Assembly: GCA_022797215.1 (NCBI GenBank)
Contig: JAAWKD010000011.1
Span: 1-54,304 of the forward strand
From: Clostridia bacterium
Lineage (GTDB): Bacteria > Bacillota > Clostridia > TANB77 > CAG-508
Length of the DNA: 54,304 bases
Direction: 5' to 3'
Shown: positions 34,196-43,866 of the stretch, one piece after another
Numbering within the stretch: the first letter of the stretch is position 1
Layout: the number at the start of each line of letters is the position of its first letter
The notes under the pieces: generated by a model
Seen by the model: the letters and a program-made list of their open reading frames with translations, nothing else
What the model was told of the DNA's origin: nothing
The model's database searches: none
Made by a program: the position numbers and the translations under genes

Positions 34196-36193
34196 ATGGA
34201 TAAAAATATTTTAGAGGAATACCAAAATAGAGTAGAAAATGTAAGAAAAACCCTAGAAGAGAACCAAAAAATAATAGAAGAAGGTGTAGAAGCAAGCCAA
34301 TCTAGAACAGATAACAGATTGGAAGAACTTCAAAACATGTTAGAAGAAACTCAAAGACCAATTGATATGAGTGATGTTGGCATTGGTGTTACAGGAAGCT
34401 TTACAAGAGATTCAAGAGCATCTACGATAAGAGATTCCTATAGTAATGATAGAGAAGGTTATTTATTAAGTGAATATGATAAAAGAAGAGTAGACCCTAA
34501 CGAGCCTAATATTAATGTTGAAAGAATAGTAGAAGAGATTAGACGAGTAAGAGAAGCAAAGAGAATGGCCCAAGAAGAAGCTATTAGAGCAGAGATGCAA
34601 GATTTAATAGATGAGCAAGCTCGTATTGAAGATGTACGTGAAGCACAAGGTGAAAAAGCACAGCTTGCTATAGCTTTGCAGGAAGAAAAAGATAGAATAG
34701 AAATAGATATACAAACAAAAAAGGATAGAATCAAAGAAGAAAGGCAAAAAAGTGATAAAAGCTTAGAAGAAGTAGAGCTTCATAAAAAGACATTAGCTTT
34801 ATATTCAGATAAAGATTCTAAAGTATATATGGCTGCAAAAGGTGAAGTGAAGAGATGCAGAGAAAAAGCAAGAAGAGCAAGAACGAGAGCAGGAAGATTA
34901 GAGGCTGAAATTGCAAGTTTGGATCAAGATTTAGAAACTTTAAATGCACTTTTATATGAAGTAGATGGTAGAAGAGACGAAGAGATAAGAATACAAAGAG
35001 AAACTGCTGAAAGAGAAAGGCGAGAAACTGAAGAACAGGCAAGACAAGAAGATGAGATGTGGGAAGCATATAGAGCTGAACAAGCGAGGGTTGAGGAGAA
35101 AAAAGAAGAGAATATTAACTATGGAATTGCAAAACACAACTTAGAGCAAAGAAGAGCAGAGGAAAGAGAAAAGGTAAATGAAGAAAAGGCAAAAGCAAGT
35201 GAAGCCAAAATAATTGAACAATATGCAGATGGATTAAATCCAGAAGAAGACCTTTCAAAATATGATAATTGGAAACCATCAACAACAGCTAAACCACAAC
35301 AGACTCAACCACCAAAGCCAAATCCACCAAAGCCACAGCCACCAAAACCAGATCCTAAAAAGGATCCTCAACCAAAATCAGATCCTAAACAAGGAAAATG
35401 GAAAATTGAAAGTGTAACATTTACTGTAGAAGGTGGAAGCAAGCCAGTTTATAAGGTTTTAGTATCTAATGGTAAAGAACAAAAAGAAGTGATTTCAGAT
35501 AAAGTTGCAGTTTTAGATATATCAAGGGATAAAGAAGAAATTGCTAATTTAACGAACAAACAGAAAATTCAAAATGTAGAAAAGTATTATGATAAAGGAT
35601 TGGCAATTGCGTTACAAGCGACTGACAAAGCGTATGGAACTACTGGATTTGAAGAATATAAAAGGTTATTAAAAGACAAAGAAATGATTCGTAGATATCC
35701 AGAAAAATATGAAGATTGTATGAGGATTAATTATGACTTTTCTCAACTAAAAGGAAAAGCAAGTAAAGAGATGAAACATGTTCAAAAAATAGCAAAAGAA
35801 TGTAGGATAAAAGGAGTAGCAAATTACCAAAGGAAACTTAATATTTTCCAAAGAATATGGAGGAGTTTAACCAGTAATATTAGATTATTAAAAGAAACTC
35901 CATTAGAACCAAATACGAGTACCAGAGAGTGGATGGTAGGAGAAATGAAAAATGAAGGAGAAAGACCATATGAATTGGATATTAATGAGCTTAAGGAATA
36001 TCCAGAATTTTCTCCAGAAGTTGCTCGCCAACAAATGGAAAATAGTGTAGCCACGATAGAAGAAGAAGTGCATTTGGATGAGGTAATAGATGCTGCAAGA
36101 GAATGGCGAAAGGCACAACAAATAGAGACAACAATAGGAAAGCCAGAAGGTGCACCAAAAACAGGTAAGAAAGAAACTGAAAAAGAACTTTAA
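34196..36193 (+). CDS. Large charged coiled-coil protein of unknown function
   Basis: The product has 665 residues without signal peptide or membrane helix. Residues about 100-345 are strongly predicted by eye as coiled coil (dense Glu, Arg, Lys and Gln with heptad-like hydrophobics). A Pro/Lys linker made of PPKP and DPK repeats follows (about 360-400), and then a mixed C-terminal domain (about 400-640) with a short VTFTVEGGSKPVYKVLVSNG beta start. I recognise no family. It stands alone between two promoters. A role as a cytoplasmic scaffold is possible, but nothing proves it. Confidence 0.7.
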   Translation: MDKNILEEYQNRVENVRKTLEENQKIIEEGVEASQSRTDNRLEELQNMLEETQRPIDMSDVGIGVTGSFTRDSRASTIRDSYSNDREGYLLSEYDKRRVDPNEPNINVERIVEEIRRVREAKRMAQEEAIRAEMQDLIDEQARIEDVREAQGEKAQLAIALQEEKDRIEIDIQTKKDRIKEERQKSDKSLEEVELHKKTLALYSDKDSKVYMAAKGEVKRCREKARRARTRAGRLEAEIASLDQDLETLNALLYEVDGRRDEEIRIQRETAERERRETEEQARQEDEMWEAYRAEQARVEEKKEENINYGIAKHNLEQRRAEEREKVNEEKAKASEAKIIEQYADGLNPEEDLSKYDNWKPSTTAKPQQTQPPKPNPPKPQPPKPDPKKDPQPKSDPKQGKWKIESVTFTVEGGSKPVYKVLVSNGKEQKEVISDKVAVLDISRDKEEIANLTNKQKIQNVEKYYDKGLAIALQATDKAYGTTGFEEYKRLLKDKEMIRRYPEKYEDCMRINYDFSQLKGKASKEMKHVQKIAKECRIKGVANYQRKLNIFQRIWRSLTSNIRLLKETPLEPNTSTREWMVGEMKNEGERPYELDINELKEYPEFSPEVARQQMENSVATIEEEVHLDEVIDAAREWRKAQQIETTIGKPEGAPKTGKKETEKEL

Positions 36194-36209
36194 AATGTAA
36201 GCATTTATC

Positions 36210-36238
36210 TTGACTTTAAACTTAAAAAATGATAAAAT
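36210..36238 (+). promoter_or_regulatory. Promoter of the rpsL-rpsG-fusA operon
   Basis: TTGACT, 17-bp spacer and TAAAAT, about 100 bp before rpsL. Confidence 0.75.
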
Positions 36239-36241
36239 AGA

Positions 36242-36286
36242 AACCGTTAGTGTAAAATATGCAAAAAGCGTATTTCCCTAACGGTT
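36242..36286 (+). promoter_or_regulatory. Leader hairpin in the rpsL 5' region
   Basis: AACCGTTAG pairs with CTAACGGTT, enclosing a smaller AAATATGC/GCGTATTT stem. It starts right after the promoter, so it lies in the leader of the transcript and may be an attenuator or a ribosomal-protein binding site. Only TTTT follows. Confidence 0.55.
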
Positions 36287-36335
36287 TTAATATTATTGTA
36301 ATAAAAATATATTTTTGAAAAGAGGTGAAATTTAA

Positions 36336-36749
36336 GTGCCAACAATCAACCAATTAGTAAGAAAAGGTAGAAAAAGTTCTACAACAAAATCAACAGCACC
36401 AGCATTACAACATGGATATAACTCTATGAATAAAAGAGTTACTAATAACAGAGCACCACAAAAAAGAGGTGTATGTACTGTTGTAAAAACTGTAACACCT
36501 AAAAAGCCAAACTCTGCTTTAAGAAAAGTAGCCAGAGTAAGATTATCTAATGGATATGAAGTAACTTCATATATCCCAGGTATTGGACACAACCTACAAG
36601 AGCACAGCGTTGTTCTTATCAGAGGAGGAAGAGTAAAAGACCTTCCAGGTGTTAGATATCATATTATTAGAGGAACATTAGATACAGCAGGTGTTAAAGA
36701 TAGAATGCAAGCTCGTTCTAAGTATGGAGCTAAAAAACCTAAGAAATAA
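36336..36749 (+). CDS. rpsL: 30S ribosomal protein S12
   Basis: S12 forms part of the decoding centre and controls translational accuracy. It starts with GTG after AAAAGAGGTG and has 137 residues. The conserved [15 protein letters not shown] and [10 protein letters not shown] loops both carry the lysines that are changed in streptomycin-resistant mutants, so the wild-type form is present. First gene of the classical str operon. No in-frame CGG. Confidence 0.98.
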   Translation: MPTINQLVRKGRKSSTTKSTAPALQHGYNSMNKRVTNNRAPQKRGVCTVVKTVTPKKPNSALRKVARVRLSNGYEVTSYIPGIGHNLQEHSVVLIRGGRVKDLPGVRYHIIRGTLDTAGVKDRMQARSKYGAKKPKK

Positions 36750-36914
36750 GCCATAAGCGTAGTTCTTAGAAAAAACGGTGCTAATAATACATTACTAAAT
36801 TAAGGTACTTAAATTTAGAATAGATTATATAGCACTATACGGAAAAGCGATTCAGGCTTTTCAGAGTACCTATCATACAAAATAGTATGAAATTACAAAA
36901 AGGAGGGAAGAATA

Positions 36915-37385
36915 GTGCCAAGAAAAGGATTTATAGCAAAAAGAGAAGTTTTACCAGATCCAATCTATAATAGTAAAGTTGTTACTAAATTAGTAAACAA
37001 TGTTATGTTAGATGGTAAAAAAACAGTTGCTCAAAGTATTGTATATGATGCATTTGACATCATTAAAGAAAAAGAGCAAAAAGATCCACTAGAAGTTTTT
37101 CAAGCAGCTTTAGAAAATGTTATGCCAGTTCTTGAAGTTAAAGCAAGAAGAATCGGTGGTGCAACATACCAAGTACCAATCGAAATTAGACCTGAAAGAA
37201 GACAAACTTTAGGACTAAGATGGCTTGTAACATATGCTAGAAACAGACATGAAAAAACTATGGCTGAAAAACTAGCTAATGAAATCATTGATGCAGTAGC
37301 TGGAAATGGTGGAGCTTTCAAGAAGAAAGAAGATATGCATAAAATGGCTGAAGCAAATAGAGCTTTTGCTCATTATAAGTTTTAG
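36915..37385 (+). CDS. rpsG: 30S ribosomal protein S7
   Basis: S7 nucleates the 30S head by binding 16S rRNA. Starts with GTG after AGGAGGG; 156 residues, the standard length, beginning [16 protein letters not shown] with the conserved [11 protein letters not shown] and [15 protein letters not shown] ending. A 165-bp gap after rpsL contains inverted sequences (GAAAAGC/GCTTTTC at 36841-36861). No in-frame CGG. Confidence 0.98.
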   Translation: MPRKGFIAKREVLPDPIYNSKVVTKLVNNVMLDGKKTVAQSIVYDAFDIIKEKEQKDPLEVFQAALENVMPVLEVKARRIGGATYQVPIEIRPERRQTLGLRWLVTYARNRHEKTMAEKLANEIIDAVAGNGGAFKKKEDMHKMAEANRAFAHYKF

Positions 37386-37437
37386 TCAACCCCACGCAGG
37401 ACAAAGCTTATCCCTAGAAATACAATAAAACCAGCGG

Positions 37438-37483
37438 GGACACATTCTGTCCCTAAAGGAATGCCAAGGGGAAGAATGTGTCC
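37438..37483 (+). other. Hairpin between rpsG and fusA
   Basis: GGACACATTCT pairs perfectly with AGAATGTGTCC. Related GGGGACA / TGTGTCCCC fragments appear at 22551-22575 and 54127-54140, suggesting a degraded dispersed repeat or miniature element. Confidence 0.6.
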
Positions 37484-37521
37484 TCGTTAGAAAAATAAAA
37501 ATAGTAGAGGAGGATAAAAAG

Positions 37522-39606
37522 GTGGCTGGAAGAGAGTTTCCTTTGGAGAAAACAAGAAATATAGGAATCATGGCTCACATTGATGCAGGAAAAACAACCA
37601 CAACAGAGAGAATACTTTTCTATACTGGAAAAACTCACAAAATTGGTGAGGTTCACGATGGTGGAGCAACAATGGACTGGATGGTTCAAGAGCAAGAAAG
37701 AGGTATTACAATTACTTCTGCTGCTACAACTTGTCAATGGCTAGGACACCGTATCAATATCATTGATACTCCTGGACACGTAGACTTTACTGTAGAAGTT
37801 CAAAGATCTTTAAAAGTACTTGATGGTGCTGTTACAGTATTAGCAGCTAAAGGTGGTGTTCAACCACAAACAGAAACAGTTTGGAGACAAGCTGATAAGT
37901 ACTCAGTTCCAAGAATGGTATATGTAAACAAAATGGATACTACTGGTGCTGACTTTATGCTTTGCGTTGATCAATTGAAAAATAGATTAAAAGCAAATGC
38001 AGTTCCAATTCAATTACCAATTGGATCAGAAGAAAATTTCAAAGGTGTTGTAGACTTAATTAAAATGAGAGCTTTCATTCATAAAGATGATTTAGGAAAA
38101 GAAATTGAAGAAACAGATATACCAGAAGATATGAAAGCACAAGCAGAAGAATATAGAGCAAACCTAATAGAAGCAGCAGCAGAACAAGATGACGAATTAA
38201 TGATGAAATATTTAGATGGTGGAGAACTATCTGAAGAAGAAATCAAAAAAGGTATCAGATTAGGTACAATTGGAAATAAAATGATTCCTGTATGCTGTGG
38301 TTCTTCTTATAAGAATAAAGGTGTACAAGAATTACTAAATTCAGTTGTAGAATTTATGCCATCACCACTTGATATTGCAGATATTAAAGGTGTGGATATG
38401 GATGGAAATGAAGCTGAAAGAAAAACATCTGACAGTGAACCATTTGCAGCTTTAGCATTTAAAATTGCAACAGATCCATTTGTTGGAAAAATCTGCTTCT
38501 TCAGAGTATATTCTGGTACATTAGATGCAGGTTCAACCATTTTAAATGCAAACAAAGATAAAAAAGATAGAATGGGAAGAATTCTATTAATGCACTCAAA
38601 TCACAGAGAAGATATTGATAAAGTATATGCAGGTGATATTGCAGCGGCAGTAGGATTAAAAGATGTTGGAACAGGTGATACATTATGTGATCCTGCACAC
38701 CCAATTATTCTAGAATCAATGGAATTCCCAGAGCCAGTTATTGATATCGCTATTGAGCCAAAAGATAAAGCAAATAGTGAAAAAATGGGAATTGCTTTAT
38801 CAAAACTTGCTGAAGAAGATCCAACTTTCAAAACTTGGACAGATCAAGAATCCGGTCAAACTATCATTGCTGGTATGGGTGAATTACACTTAGATATCAT
38901 CGTTGACCGTTTAAAAAGAGAATTCAAGGTTGAATGTAGTGTAGGTAAACCACAAGTTTCTTACAAAGAAACTATTAGAAACAAAGTTAAAGTACAAGGT
39001 AAATTCATTCGTCAATCTGGTGGTCGTGGACAATACGGTGATGTATGGCTAGAAATGGAACCATTAGAAGCTGGAAAAGGAATTGAATTTGAAAGCAAAA
39101 TCGTTGGTGGTGCTGTTCCAAAAGAATACATCAAACCAATCGAAGAAGGTGTTAGAGAGGCTGCTAATAGCGGTATCTTAGCAGGCTACCCTGTAATTGA
39201 CTTTAAAGCTACATTAGTAGATGGTTCTTACCACGAAGTTGACTCTTCAGAAATGGCATTCAAAATTGCTGGTTCTATGGCATTCAAAGAAGGATGTAAA
39301 CAAGCTAAATCAGTTATTTTAGAGCCAATCATGAAAGTTGAAGTAACAGTTCCAGAAGAATACATGGGAGATGTTATTGGAGATATTAACTCAAGACGTG
39401 GTAGAATGGAAGGAATGGAAGCTGTTCAAGGTAACCAAATTATTAGAGCATTTATTCCATTATCAGAAATGTTTGGATATGCAACAGACTTACGTTCAAA
39501 AACACAAGGTAGAGGTACTTATTCAATGGAACCAAGCCATTATGAAGAAGTTCCAAAATCAGTATTTGATACAATTGTTGCATCAAGAGCAAAGAAACAA
39601 GACTAA
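37522..39606 (+). CDS. fusA: Elongation factor G
   Basis: EF-G is the GTPase that drives translocation and, with RRF, ribosome recycling. Starts with GTG, AGAGGAGG upstream; 694 residues. GTP-binding motifs are AHIDAGKTT (about 18-26), DTPGHVDF (about 82-89) and NKMD (about 136-139). Domain IV-V features such as [10 protein letters not shown] and the C-terminal [15 protein letters not shown] are in place. No in-frame CGG despite many Gly codons, as in the other highly expressed genes. Confidence 0.98.
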   Translation: MAGREFPLEKTRNIGIMAHIDAGKTTTTERILFYTGKTHKIGEVHDGGATMDWMVQEQERGITITSAATTCQWLGHRINIIDTPGHVDFTVEVQRSLKVLDGAVTVLAAKGGVQPQTETVWRQADKYSVPRMVYVNKMDTTGADFMLCVDQLKNRLKANAVPIQLPIGSEENFKGVVDLIKMRAFIHKDDLGKEIEETDIPEDMKAQAEEYRANLIEAAAEQDDELMMKYLDGGELSEEEIKKGIRLGTIGNKMIPVCCGSSYKNKGVQELLNSVVEFMPSPLDIADIKGVDMDGNEAERKTSDSEPFAALAFKIATDPFVGKICFFRVYSGTLDAGSTILNANKDKKDRMGRILLMHSNHREDIDKVYAGDIAAAVGLKDVGTGDTLCDPAHPIILESMEFPEPVIDIAIEPKDKANSEKMGIALSKLAEEDPTFKTWTDQESGQTIIAGMGELHLDIIVDRLKREFKVECSVGKPQVSYKETIRNKVKVQGKFIRQSGGRGQYGDVWLEMEPLEAGKGIEFESKIVGGAVPKEYIKPIEEGVREAANSGILAGYPVIDFKATLVDGSYHEVDSSEMAFKIAGSMAFKEGCKQAKSVILEPIMKVEVTVPEEYMGDVIGDINSRRGRMEGMEAVQGNQIIRAFIPLSEMFGYATDLRSKTQGRGTYSMEPSHYEEVPKSVFDTIVASRAKKQD

Positions 39607-39684
39607 TTTATGTGAATTGAAGATGTTTAGTACTAAGATTAAACATCAAAAATTAACTATAAAATAATAATTTTCAAAAAATAC

Positions 39685-39713
39685 TTGCTTTTAAGCTAGA
39701 AATAGTATAAAAT
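39685..39713 (+). promoter_or_regulatory. Promoter of tuf
   Basis: TTGCTT, 17-bp spacer and TAAAAT, about 60 bp before the ATG, so tuf can be transcribed separately from fusA. Confidence 0.7.
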
Positions 39714-39776
39714 ACAAGTGTTTAATGAAATGACATTAATATTAAAAATAAAAAAATTTTAAGGAGGAAAATTTAA

Positions 39777-40979
39777 ATGGCTAAAGCAAAATTTGAAAGA
39801 ACAAAACCACACGTTAACATTGGTACAATCGGACACGTTGACCATGGTAAAACAACAACAACAGCAGCTATTACAAAATACCTAAACTTATTAGGAAAAG
39901 CTCAATATGAAGCATACGATCAAATTGATGGTGCTCCAGAAGAGAGAGAAAGAGGAATTACAATTAACACAGCTCACGTTGAATATGAAACAGATAACAG
40001 ACACTATGCACACGTTGACTGCCCAGGACACGCTGACTACGTAAAGAACATGATTACTGGTGCTGCACAAATGGATGGAGCTATCTTAGTAGTATCAGCA
40101 GCTGATGGACCAATGCCTCAAACAAGAGAGCATATCTTGTTAGCTAGACAAGTAGGTGTTAAATATATCGTTGTTTACTTAAACAAATGCGATATGGTTG
40201 ATGATCCTGAATTATTAGAATTAGTTGAAATGGAAGTTAGAGACTTATTATCAAGCTATGATTTCCCAGGAGACGAAATTCCAATCGTTAAAGGTTCTTC
40301 ATTAAAAGTATTAGAAAGTACATCTACAGATCCTAATGACGCTGTATATGTTCCAATGAAAGAATTAATGGATGCAGTTGATAGCTATATCCCAACACCT
40401 GAAAGACCAATTGACCAACCATTCTTAATGCCAATCGAAGACGTTATGACAATCAGTGGTAGAGGTACAGTTGTTACAGGTAGAGTTGAAAGAGGACAAG
40501 TAAAATTACAAGACGAAGTTGAAATCGTAGGTCTTTCAAAAGAATCTGCTAAAACAGTTGTTACTGGTGTTGAAATGTTCAGAAAAACAATGGATCAAGC
40601 AGAAGCTGGAGACAACATTGGTGTTCTATTAAGAGGAACTCAAAGAGATGAAGTTGAAAGAGGTCAAGTATTAGCAAAACCTGGAACAATTCATCCACAT
40701 ACAAAATTCAAAGCTCAAGTATACGTTCTAACAAAAGAAGAAGGTGGACGTCATACACCATTCTTCAATGGATATAGACCACAATTCTATTTCAGAACAA
40801 CAGACGTTACAGGTGTTATTGATTTACAAGCTGGAACAGAAATGGTTATGCCAGGAGATAACGTAGATATGACTATCGAACTTATTACTCCAATCGCTAT
40901 CGAAAACGGATTAAGATTCGCTATTCGTGAAGGTGGACGTACAGTAGGTTCTGGTGTAGTATCAGAAGTTATTGAATAA
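39777..40979 (+). CDS. tuf: Elongation factor Tu
   Basis: EF-Tu delivers aminoacyl-tRNA to the ribosomal A site. 400 residues; GTP motifs GHVDHGKTT (about 18-26), DCPGHADY (about 81-88) and NKCD (about 136-139). AAGGAGG lies 8-9 nt before the ATG. Codon use is the strongest in the window, with more C-ending codons. No in-frame CGG. The operon ends here; no rpsJ follows. Confidence 0.99.
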   Translation: MAKAKFERTKPHVNIGTIGHVDHGKTTTTAAITKYLNLLGKAQYEAYDQIDGAPEERERGITINTAHVEYETDNRHYAHVDCPGHADYVKNMITGAAQMDGAILVVSAADGPMPQTREHILLARQVGVKYIVVYLNKCDMVDDPELLELVEMEVRDLLSSYDFPGDEIPIVKGSSLKVLESTSTDPNDAVYVPMKELMDAVDSYIPTPERPIDQPFLMPIEDVMTISGRGTVVTGRVERGQVKLQDEVEIVGLSKESAKTVVTGVEMFRKTMDQAEAGDNIGVLLRGTQRDEVERGQVLAKPGTIHPHTKFKAQVYVLTKEEGGRHTPFFNGYRPQFYFRTTDVTGVIDLQAGTEMVMPGDNVDMTIELITPIAIENGLRFAIREGGRTVGSGVVSEVIE

Positions 40980-40998
40980 GATATAACTTGAAATATAA

Positions 40999-41030
40999 AA
41001 AAGTAGTAGGTATCAATACCTACTACTTTT
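40999..41030. terminator. Bidirectional terminator after tuf
   Basis: AAAAGTAGTAGGTA/TACCTACTACTTTT is a perfect 14-bp stem with a 4-nt loop and T/A flanks on both strands. Confidence 0.9.
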
Positions 41031-41035
41031 GTTGG

Positions 41036-41200
41036 CTAAGGAATAAGAAAATACCAGATAAGGCAAGCAACCATAATGACTCTACCAATATTGTCAATCA
41101 ACTGTGGATTTTTAATGCGTTTATTAAGAAGCAGTTTTACCAGAACAAAAAGGTACATAACAATGATTACTACAATTACCCGAGAATATGCTTTATCCAT
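41036..41200 (-). CDS. 54-residue small membrane protein, minus-strand cassette gene
   Basis: ATG complementary to 41198-41200, with GGAGGAATTTAT upstream. The product begins MDKAYSRVIVVIIVMYLFVL and has two membrane helices (about 8-26 and 38-53) separated by a basic NKRIKN loop. No family recognised. Codon 7 is an in-frame CGG; a +1 shift would read GGG TAA and stop after seven residues. It has its own promoter and shares the tuf terminator. Confidence 0.65.
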   Translation of the reverse strand: MDKAYSRVIVVIIVMYLFVLVKLLLNKRIKNPQLIDNIGRVIMVACLIWYFLIP

Positions 41201-41247
41201 ATAAATTCCTCCAACGAAATAAAGTTTCACATTACAGTGATAGAATA

Positions 41248-41276
41248 ATTATAGCACAAATTTACATAAATATCAA
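41248..41276 (-). promoter_or_regulatory. Promoter of the 54-aa minus-strand gene
   Basis: TTGATA, 17-bp spacer and TATAAT on the minus strand, followed by a leader with GGAGGAAT. Confidence 0.7.
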
Positions 41277-41343
41277 ATATGAGCGATTATCAATAGAAAA
41301 AGCATAAAATTGCAAAGTTTTACTTAAAATAGTGATAACAATA

Positions 41344-41373
41344 TTGACAAAACGTAATACAATGTAGTACAAT
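41344..41373 (+). promoter_or_regulatory. Promoter/operator of the toxin-antitoxin pair
   Basis: TTGACA, 18-bp spacer and TACAAT. TACAAT occurs twice (41358 and 41368) around GTAG, which may be the antitoxin's own binding site. Confidence 0.65.
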
Positions 41374-41397
41374 AATAACAGAAGGGAGTTGATAGGG

Positions 41398-41616
41398 ATG
41401 ACTATTTCGGTAAGATTAAGCGATAAAGATACAGAATTGATAAAAGCCTATGCTGAGATGAATAACATTTCTTTATCAGATTTAATAAGAAATGCAGTAT
41501 TGGAAAAAATAGAAGATGAATATGACTTAGAGTGTTATAAAAAAGCAATGGAAGATTACAAGAAAAATCCTAAAACATATACTATGGAAGAAGTGAAAAA
41601 GGAGTTGGAGCTATAG
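41398..41616 (+). CDS. Ribbon-helix-helix antitoxin (RelB/DUF6290 type)
   Basis: Starts at ATG 41398; GGGAG lies upstream. 72 residues: the N-terminal TISVRLSDKDTELIKAYAEM with NISLSDLIRNAVLEKI forms a ribbon-helix-helix DNA-binding fold, and the C-terminal EEVKKELEL helix usually covers the toxin. It is expected to repress its own promoter. The stop codon TAG overlaps the GTG start of the toxin gene, a standard coupling for such pairs. Confidence 0.88.
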   Translation: MTISVRLSDKDTELIKAYAEMNNISLSDLIRNAVLEKIEDEYDLECYKKAMEDYKKNPKTYTMEEVKKELEL

Positions 41617-41883
41617 TGCAATATAGAATTGTATTTACAGAAAAAGCAAAAAAACAACTAAAAAAAATAGATAAGTACACAGTGGCATTAATTATTCGGT
41701 TGGTTAGAAAAGAATATTGAGGGGTGTGAAAATCCAAGGGTACATGGAAAGGGATTAGTAGAGAATAAATCGGGGCAATGGAGATATAGAATAGGCGATT
41801 ATAGAGTAATTTGTGAGATACAAGAACAAGAGATTATAGTACTCGTATTAGAGGTGGGACATAGGAAGAATATATATGAATAA
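41616..41883 (+). CDS. RelE/ParE-family toxin read through a CGG frameshift
   Basis: Starts with GTG overlapping the antitoxin stop. It reads MQYRIVFTEKAKKQLKKIDK, a RelE N-terminus. After 27 codons an in-frame CGG (41697-41699) occurs; the zero frame stops at 41718-41720. Skipping the C gives ALIIGWLEKN and the rest: CENPRVHGKGL, WRYRIGDYRVICEI and VLEVGHRKNIYE, the full RelE signature with the Arg and Tyr residues used for mRNA cleavage. Length is 88 residues, as normal for RelE. In the zero frame only a 34-residue stub exists, which ordinary annotation would miss or call a pseudogene. Confidence 0.9.
41697..41700 (+). other. +1 frameshift site CGGT in relE
   Basis: The context is ATT ATT C GGT TGG TTA. 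It restores the conserved GW/EKN region of RelE proteins. Confidence 0.88.
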
Positions 41884-41895
41884 GATTATATTTAG

Positions 41896-41936
41896 AAAAA
41901 GCAAGGATTACAAGAAATTATAATACCTTGCTTTTT
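41896..41936 (+). terminator. Terminator after the toxin gene
   Basis: AAAAAGCAAGG pairs with CCTTGCTTTTT around a 19-nt AT loop. Confidence 0.75.
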
Positions 41937-41991
41937 GTCATATTTTGTAATATAATATTTCTAGACGATTAAAAAGGAGTAGAAATAAAAG

Positions 41992-42174
41992 ATGAAAAAT
42001 AAATGGATTGCATTGTTATTATGTTTTTTCTTTGGAGTAATAGGAGTTCATAAATTTTATGAAGGAAAAATTCTTTTAGGTATAGTATATATTTTTACAG
42101 GTGGATTATTTGGAATAGGTGTGTTAATTGATTTTATATCATTACTATTTAAACCAAATCCATATTATGTATGA
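41992..42174 (+). CDS. TM2-domain protein
   Basis: 60 residues; starts at ATG after AAAAGGAG. KNKWIALLLCFFFGVIGVHKFYEGK followed by GIVYIFTGGLFGIGVLIDFI is the classical TM2 domain: two membrane helices joined by a short loop with HKFY. Such proteins are common in Firmicutes and their role is unknown. It is a single-gene unit between two hairpins. Confidence 0.9.
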   Translation: MKNKWIALLLCFFFGVIGVHKFYEGKILLGIVYIFTGGLFGIGVLIDFISLLFKPNPYYV

Positions 42175-42189
42175 TATGAAAAGGATACT

Positions 42190-42266
42190 TTAAACAATAA
42201 GGAAAAAACTTAATGTTTAAGGTATTTTTGTTTAGCAAAAAGTCATAGAATAATTGACTTTTTTAG
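42190..42266 (+). terminator. Two successive hairpins, terminator region
   Basis: TTTAAACA.TAAG pairs with CTTAATGTTTAA (about 42191-42222), and AAAAGTCA pairs with TGACTTTT (about 42239-42265), followed by T. Confidence 0.6.
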
Positions 42267-42355
42267 TCATTAATTATATACTATTAACTGTAACAAAGGA
42301 TAAGAAATGAATACCCATAAGAAAGATAAAAAGAAAAAGGAGAGATTCTTATCAA

Positions 42356-43807
42356 ATGAAGAATTTTAAAAAAGCATTACTTACAGGAACTCTTACAGCT
42401 GTAACATTATTAACAATTTCAACATATACCAATGCAGCTACTGTAAAGATTACAGGAGAAGTAGTAAACATTAGGAAAGAAGCATCAACTAATTCAAGTG
42501 TGGTTGCCAGGCTATCTGAAGATGTAGAATGTGAATATATTGGAGAAAAAGGTAATTGGTATCAAATAAAGTATAAAAATTATACAGGATATGTTAGCAA
42601 AGATTACGCAAAACTACAAGGAAAAGTTTCTAATAATCAAAGTAATTCTAATACAACAAATACACAGAATAATATTACAACTCAAAATACTAATGGAAAT
42701 CAAAATAATAGTACACAAACTAACAATGAACAAACAAATCAAACAACAAATAGTCAGAGTAATGCAGAAACAAATAACCAAGCAGATAATGAAGGAGATA
42801 CAACTCAAACAAGTAGCACACAACCAGTGAATAAGAAACTAAAACAAAATAGCACAATTAAAATTTTGCCATTGGTTCATGCAAGTGATATAGGAAATGC
42901 AAAGACTTCTGACACAGTTCTTGTACTGACAGAAACATCAGGATGGTCATATATTCAAACAGATGAGATAAGCGGATGGGTTAGAACAACTAGTTTAGAA
43001 GATGCGAAAACTACTACACAAGTAAGTACTAAACCAACTGATACTTCTTCAAATTCTCAAGGTACAACAACTGAAAAAACAGGTTATATTAGTGAAGAAG
43101 AAGTTAATATGAGAAAAGGTGCTGGTACAACTTATTCCATCATAAAAACTCTAAAACTAAATGCAAAAATTACAATTTTAGGAGAAGAGGGAAAATGGTA
43201 TAAAATAAAAGCAGGCAGTGATACAGGCTATGTTTCAAAAGACTATGTGTCAGATACAGCAAAAGTGACAAATAGAAGTTTAACAGATTCTAGAAGTAGC
43301 AAAGAAAGTGCAGAAAATAAAAAGGAAGAAACTACCACCACTGCTACAAAAACGGCAAATAAAACTACCACAACCAATAGTAATAAAAATATAATCAGTA
43401 ACAATACAACTTCTAGTAGTATAAAAGGGACAGATGTAGTTGCTTATGCGAAAAAATATTTAGGTCATAAATATGTATGGGGTGGAGATGGTTCAAATGG
43501 AACTTTTGACTGTTCAGGATTTACGATGTATGTATATAAGCACTTTGGAGTAAGTCTTCCACATTACACAGTATCACAATACAATAGTGGAAAAGGAATT
43601 AAAATTACAAAACAAAGTGATTTAAAAATGGGTGACATTGTATTTTTAACAGACTATGTATCAGGTGCACCTTGTGGACATTGTGGAATTTATATTAGTG
43701 ATGGAAAATTTATTCATGCGGATAGTACAGTTATGAAAGTAAATATTTCCGACTTAAATGGAATGTATAAAGGCAGATTTTGCGGAGCATTAAGAATTAT
43801 TCAATAA
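42356..43807 (+). CDS. Secreted NlpC/P60 peptidoglycan hydrolase with three SH3 domains
   Basis: 483 residues. Signal peptide about 1-29. Bacterial SH3 domains at about 30-85, 160-222 and 243-302, the first and third with the VNIRK/VNMRKGAGT pattern, separated by Asn/Thr/Gln-rich linkers. NlpC/P60 domain about 365-483 with Cys386 in TFDCSGF, His442 in GHCGIYI and a polar residue in FIHADS. It cleaves peptide stems between D-Glu and mDAP in related enzymes, consistent with the mDAP-type MurE here. No LPXTG or other anchor; the SH3 domains should hold it on the wall. No CGG in frame. Confidence 0.93.
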   Translation: MKNFKKALLTGTLTAVTLLTISTYTNAATVKITGEVVNIRKEASTNSSVVARLSEDVECEYIGEKGNWYQIKYKNYTGYVSKDYAKLQGKVSNNQSNSNTTNTQNNITTQNTNGNQNNSTQTNNEQTNQTTNSQSNAETNNQADNEGDTTQTSSTQPVNKKLKQNSTIKILPLVHASDIGNAKTSDTVLVLTETSGWSYIQTDEISGWVRTTSLEDAKTTTQVSTKPTDTSSNSQGTTTEKTGYISEEEVNMRKGAGTTYSIIKTLKLNAKITILGEEGKWYKIKAGSDTGYVSKDYVSDTAKVTNRSLTDSRSSKESAENKKEETTTTATKTANKTTTTNSNKNIISNNTTSSSIKGTDVVAYAKKYLGHKYVWGGDGSNGTFDCSGFTMYVYKHFGVSLPHYTVSQYNSGKGIKITKQSDLKMGDIVFLTDYVSGAPCGHCGIYISDGKFIHADSTVMKVNISDLNGMYKGRFCGALRIIQ

Positions 43808-43866
43808 TATAGATACAAGAAAAATAGGAAAATTAAATAACTAGGGGGCAATAGAAAGGTGGAAGA

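Noticed and set aside
39371..39667. 98-residue frame overlapping the end of fusA
   Set aside because: Out-of-frame shadow of fusA without a ribosome site or recognisable sequence.
40988..41248. 86-residue plus-strand frame after tuf
   Set aside because: It starts inside the tuf terminator and is antisense to the 54-aa minus-strand gene, which has promoter and ribosome site.
42591..42830. 79-residue frame inside the NlpC/P60 gene
   Set aside because: Shadow of the Asn/Thr-rich linker; low complexity in all frames.
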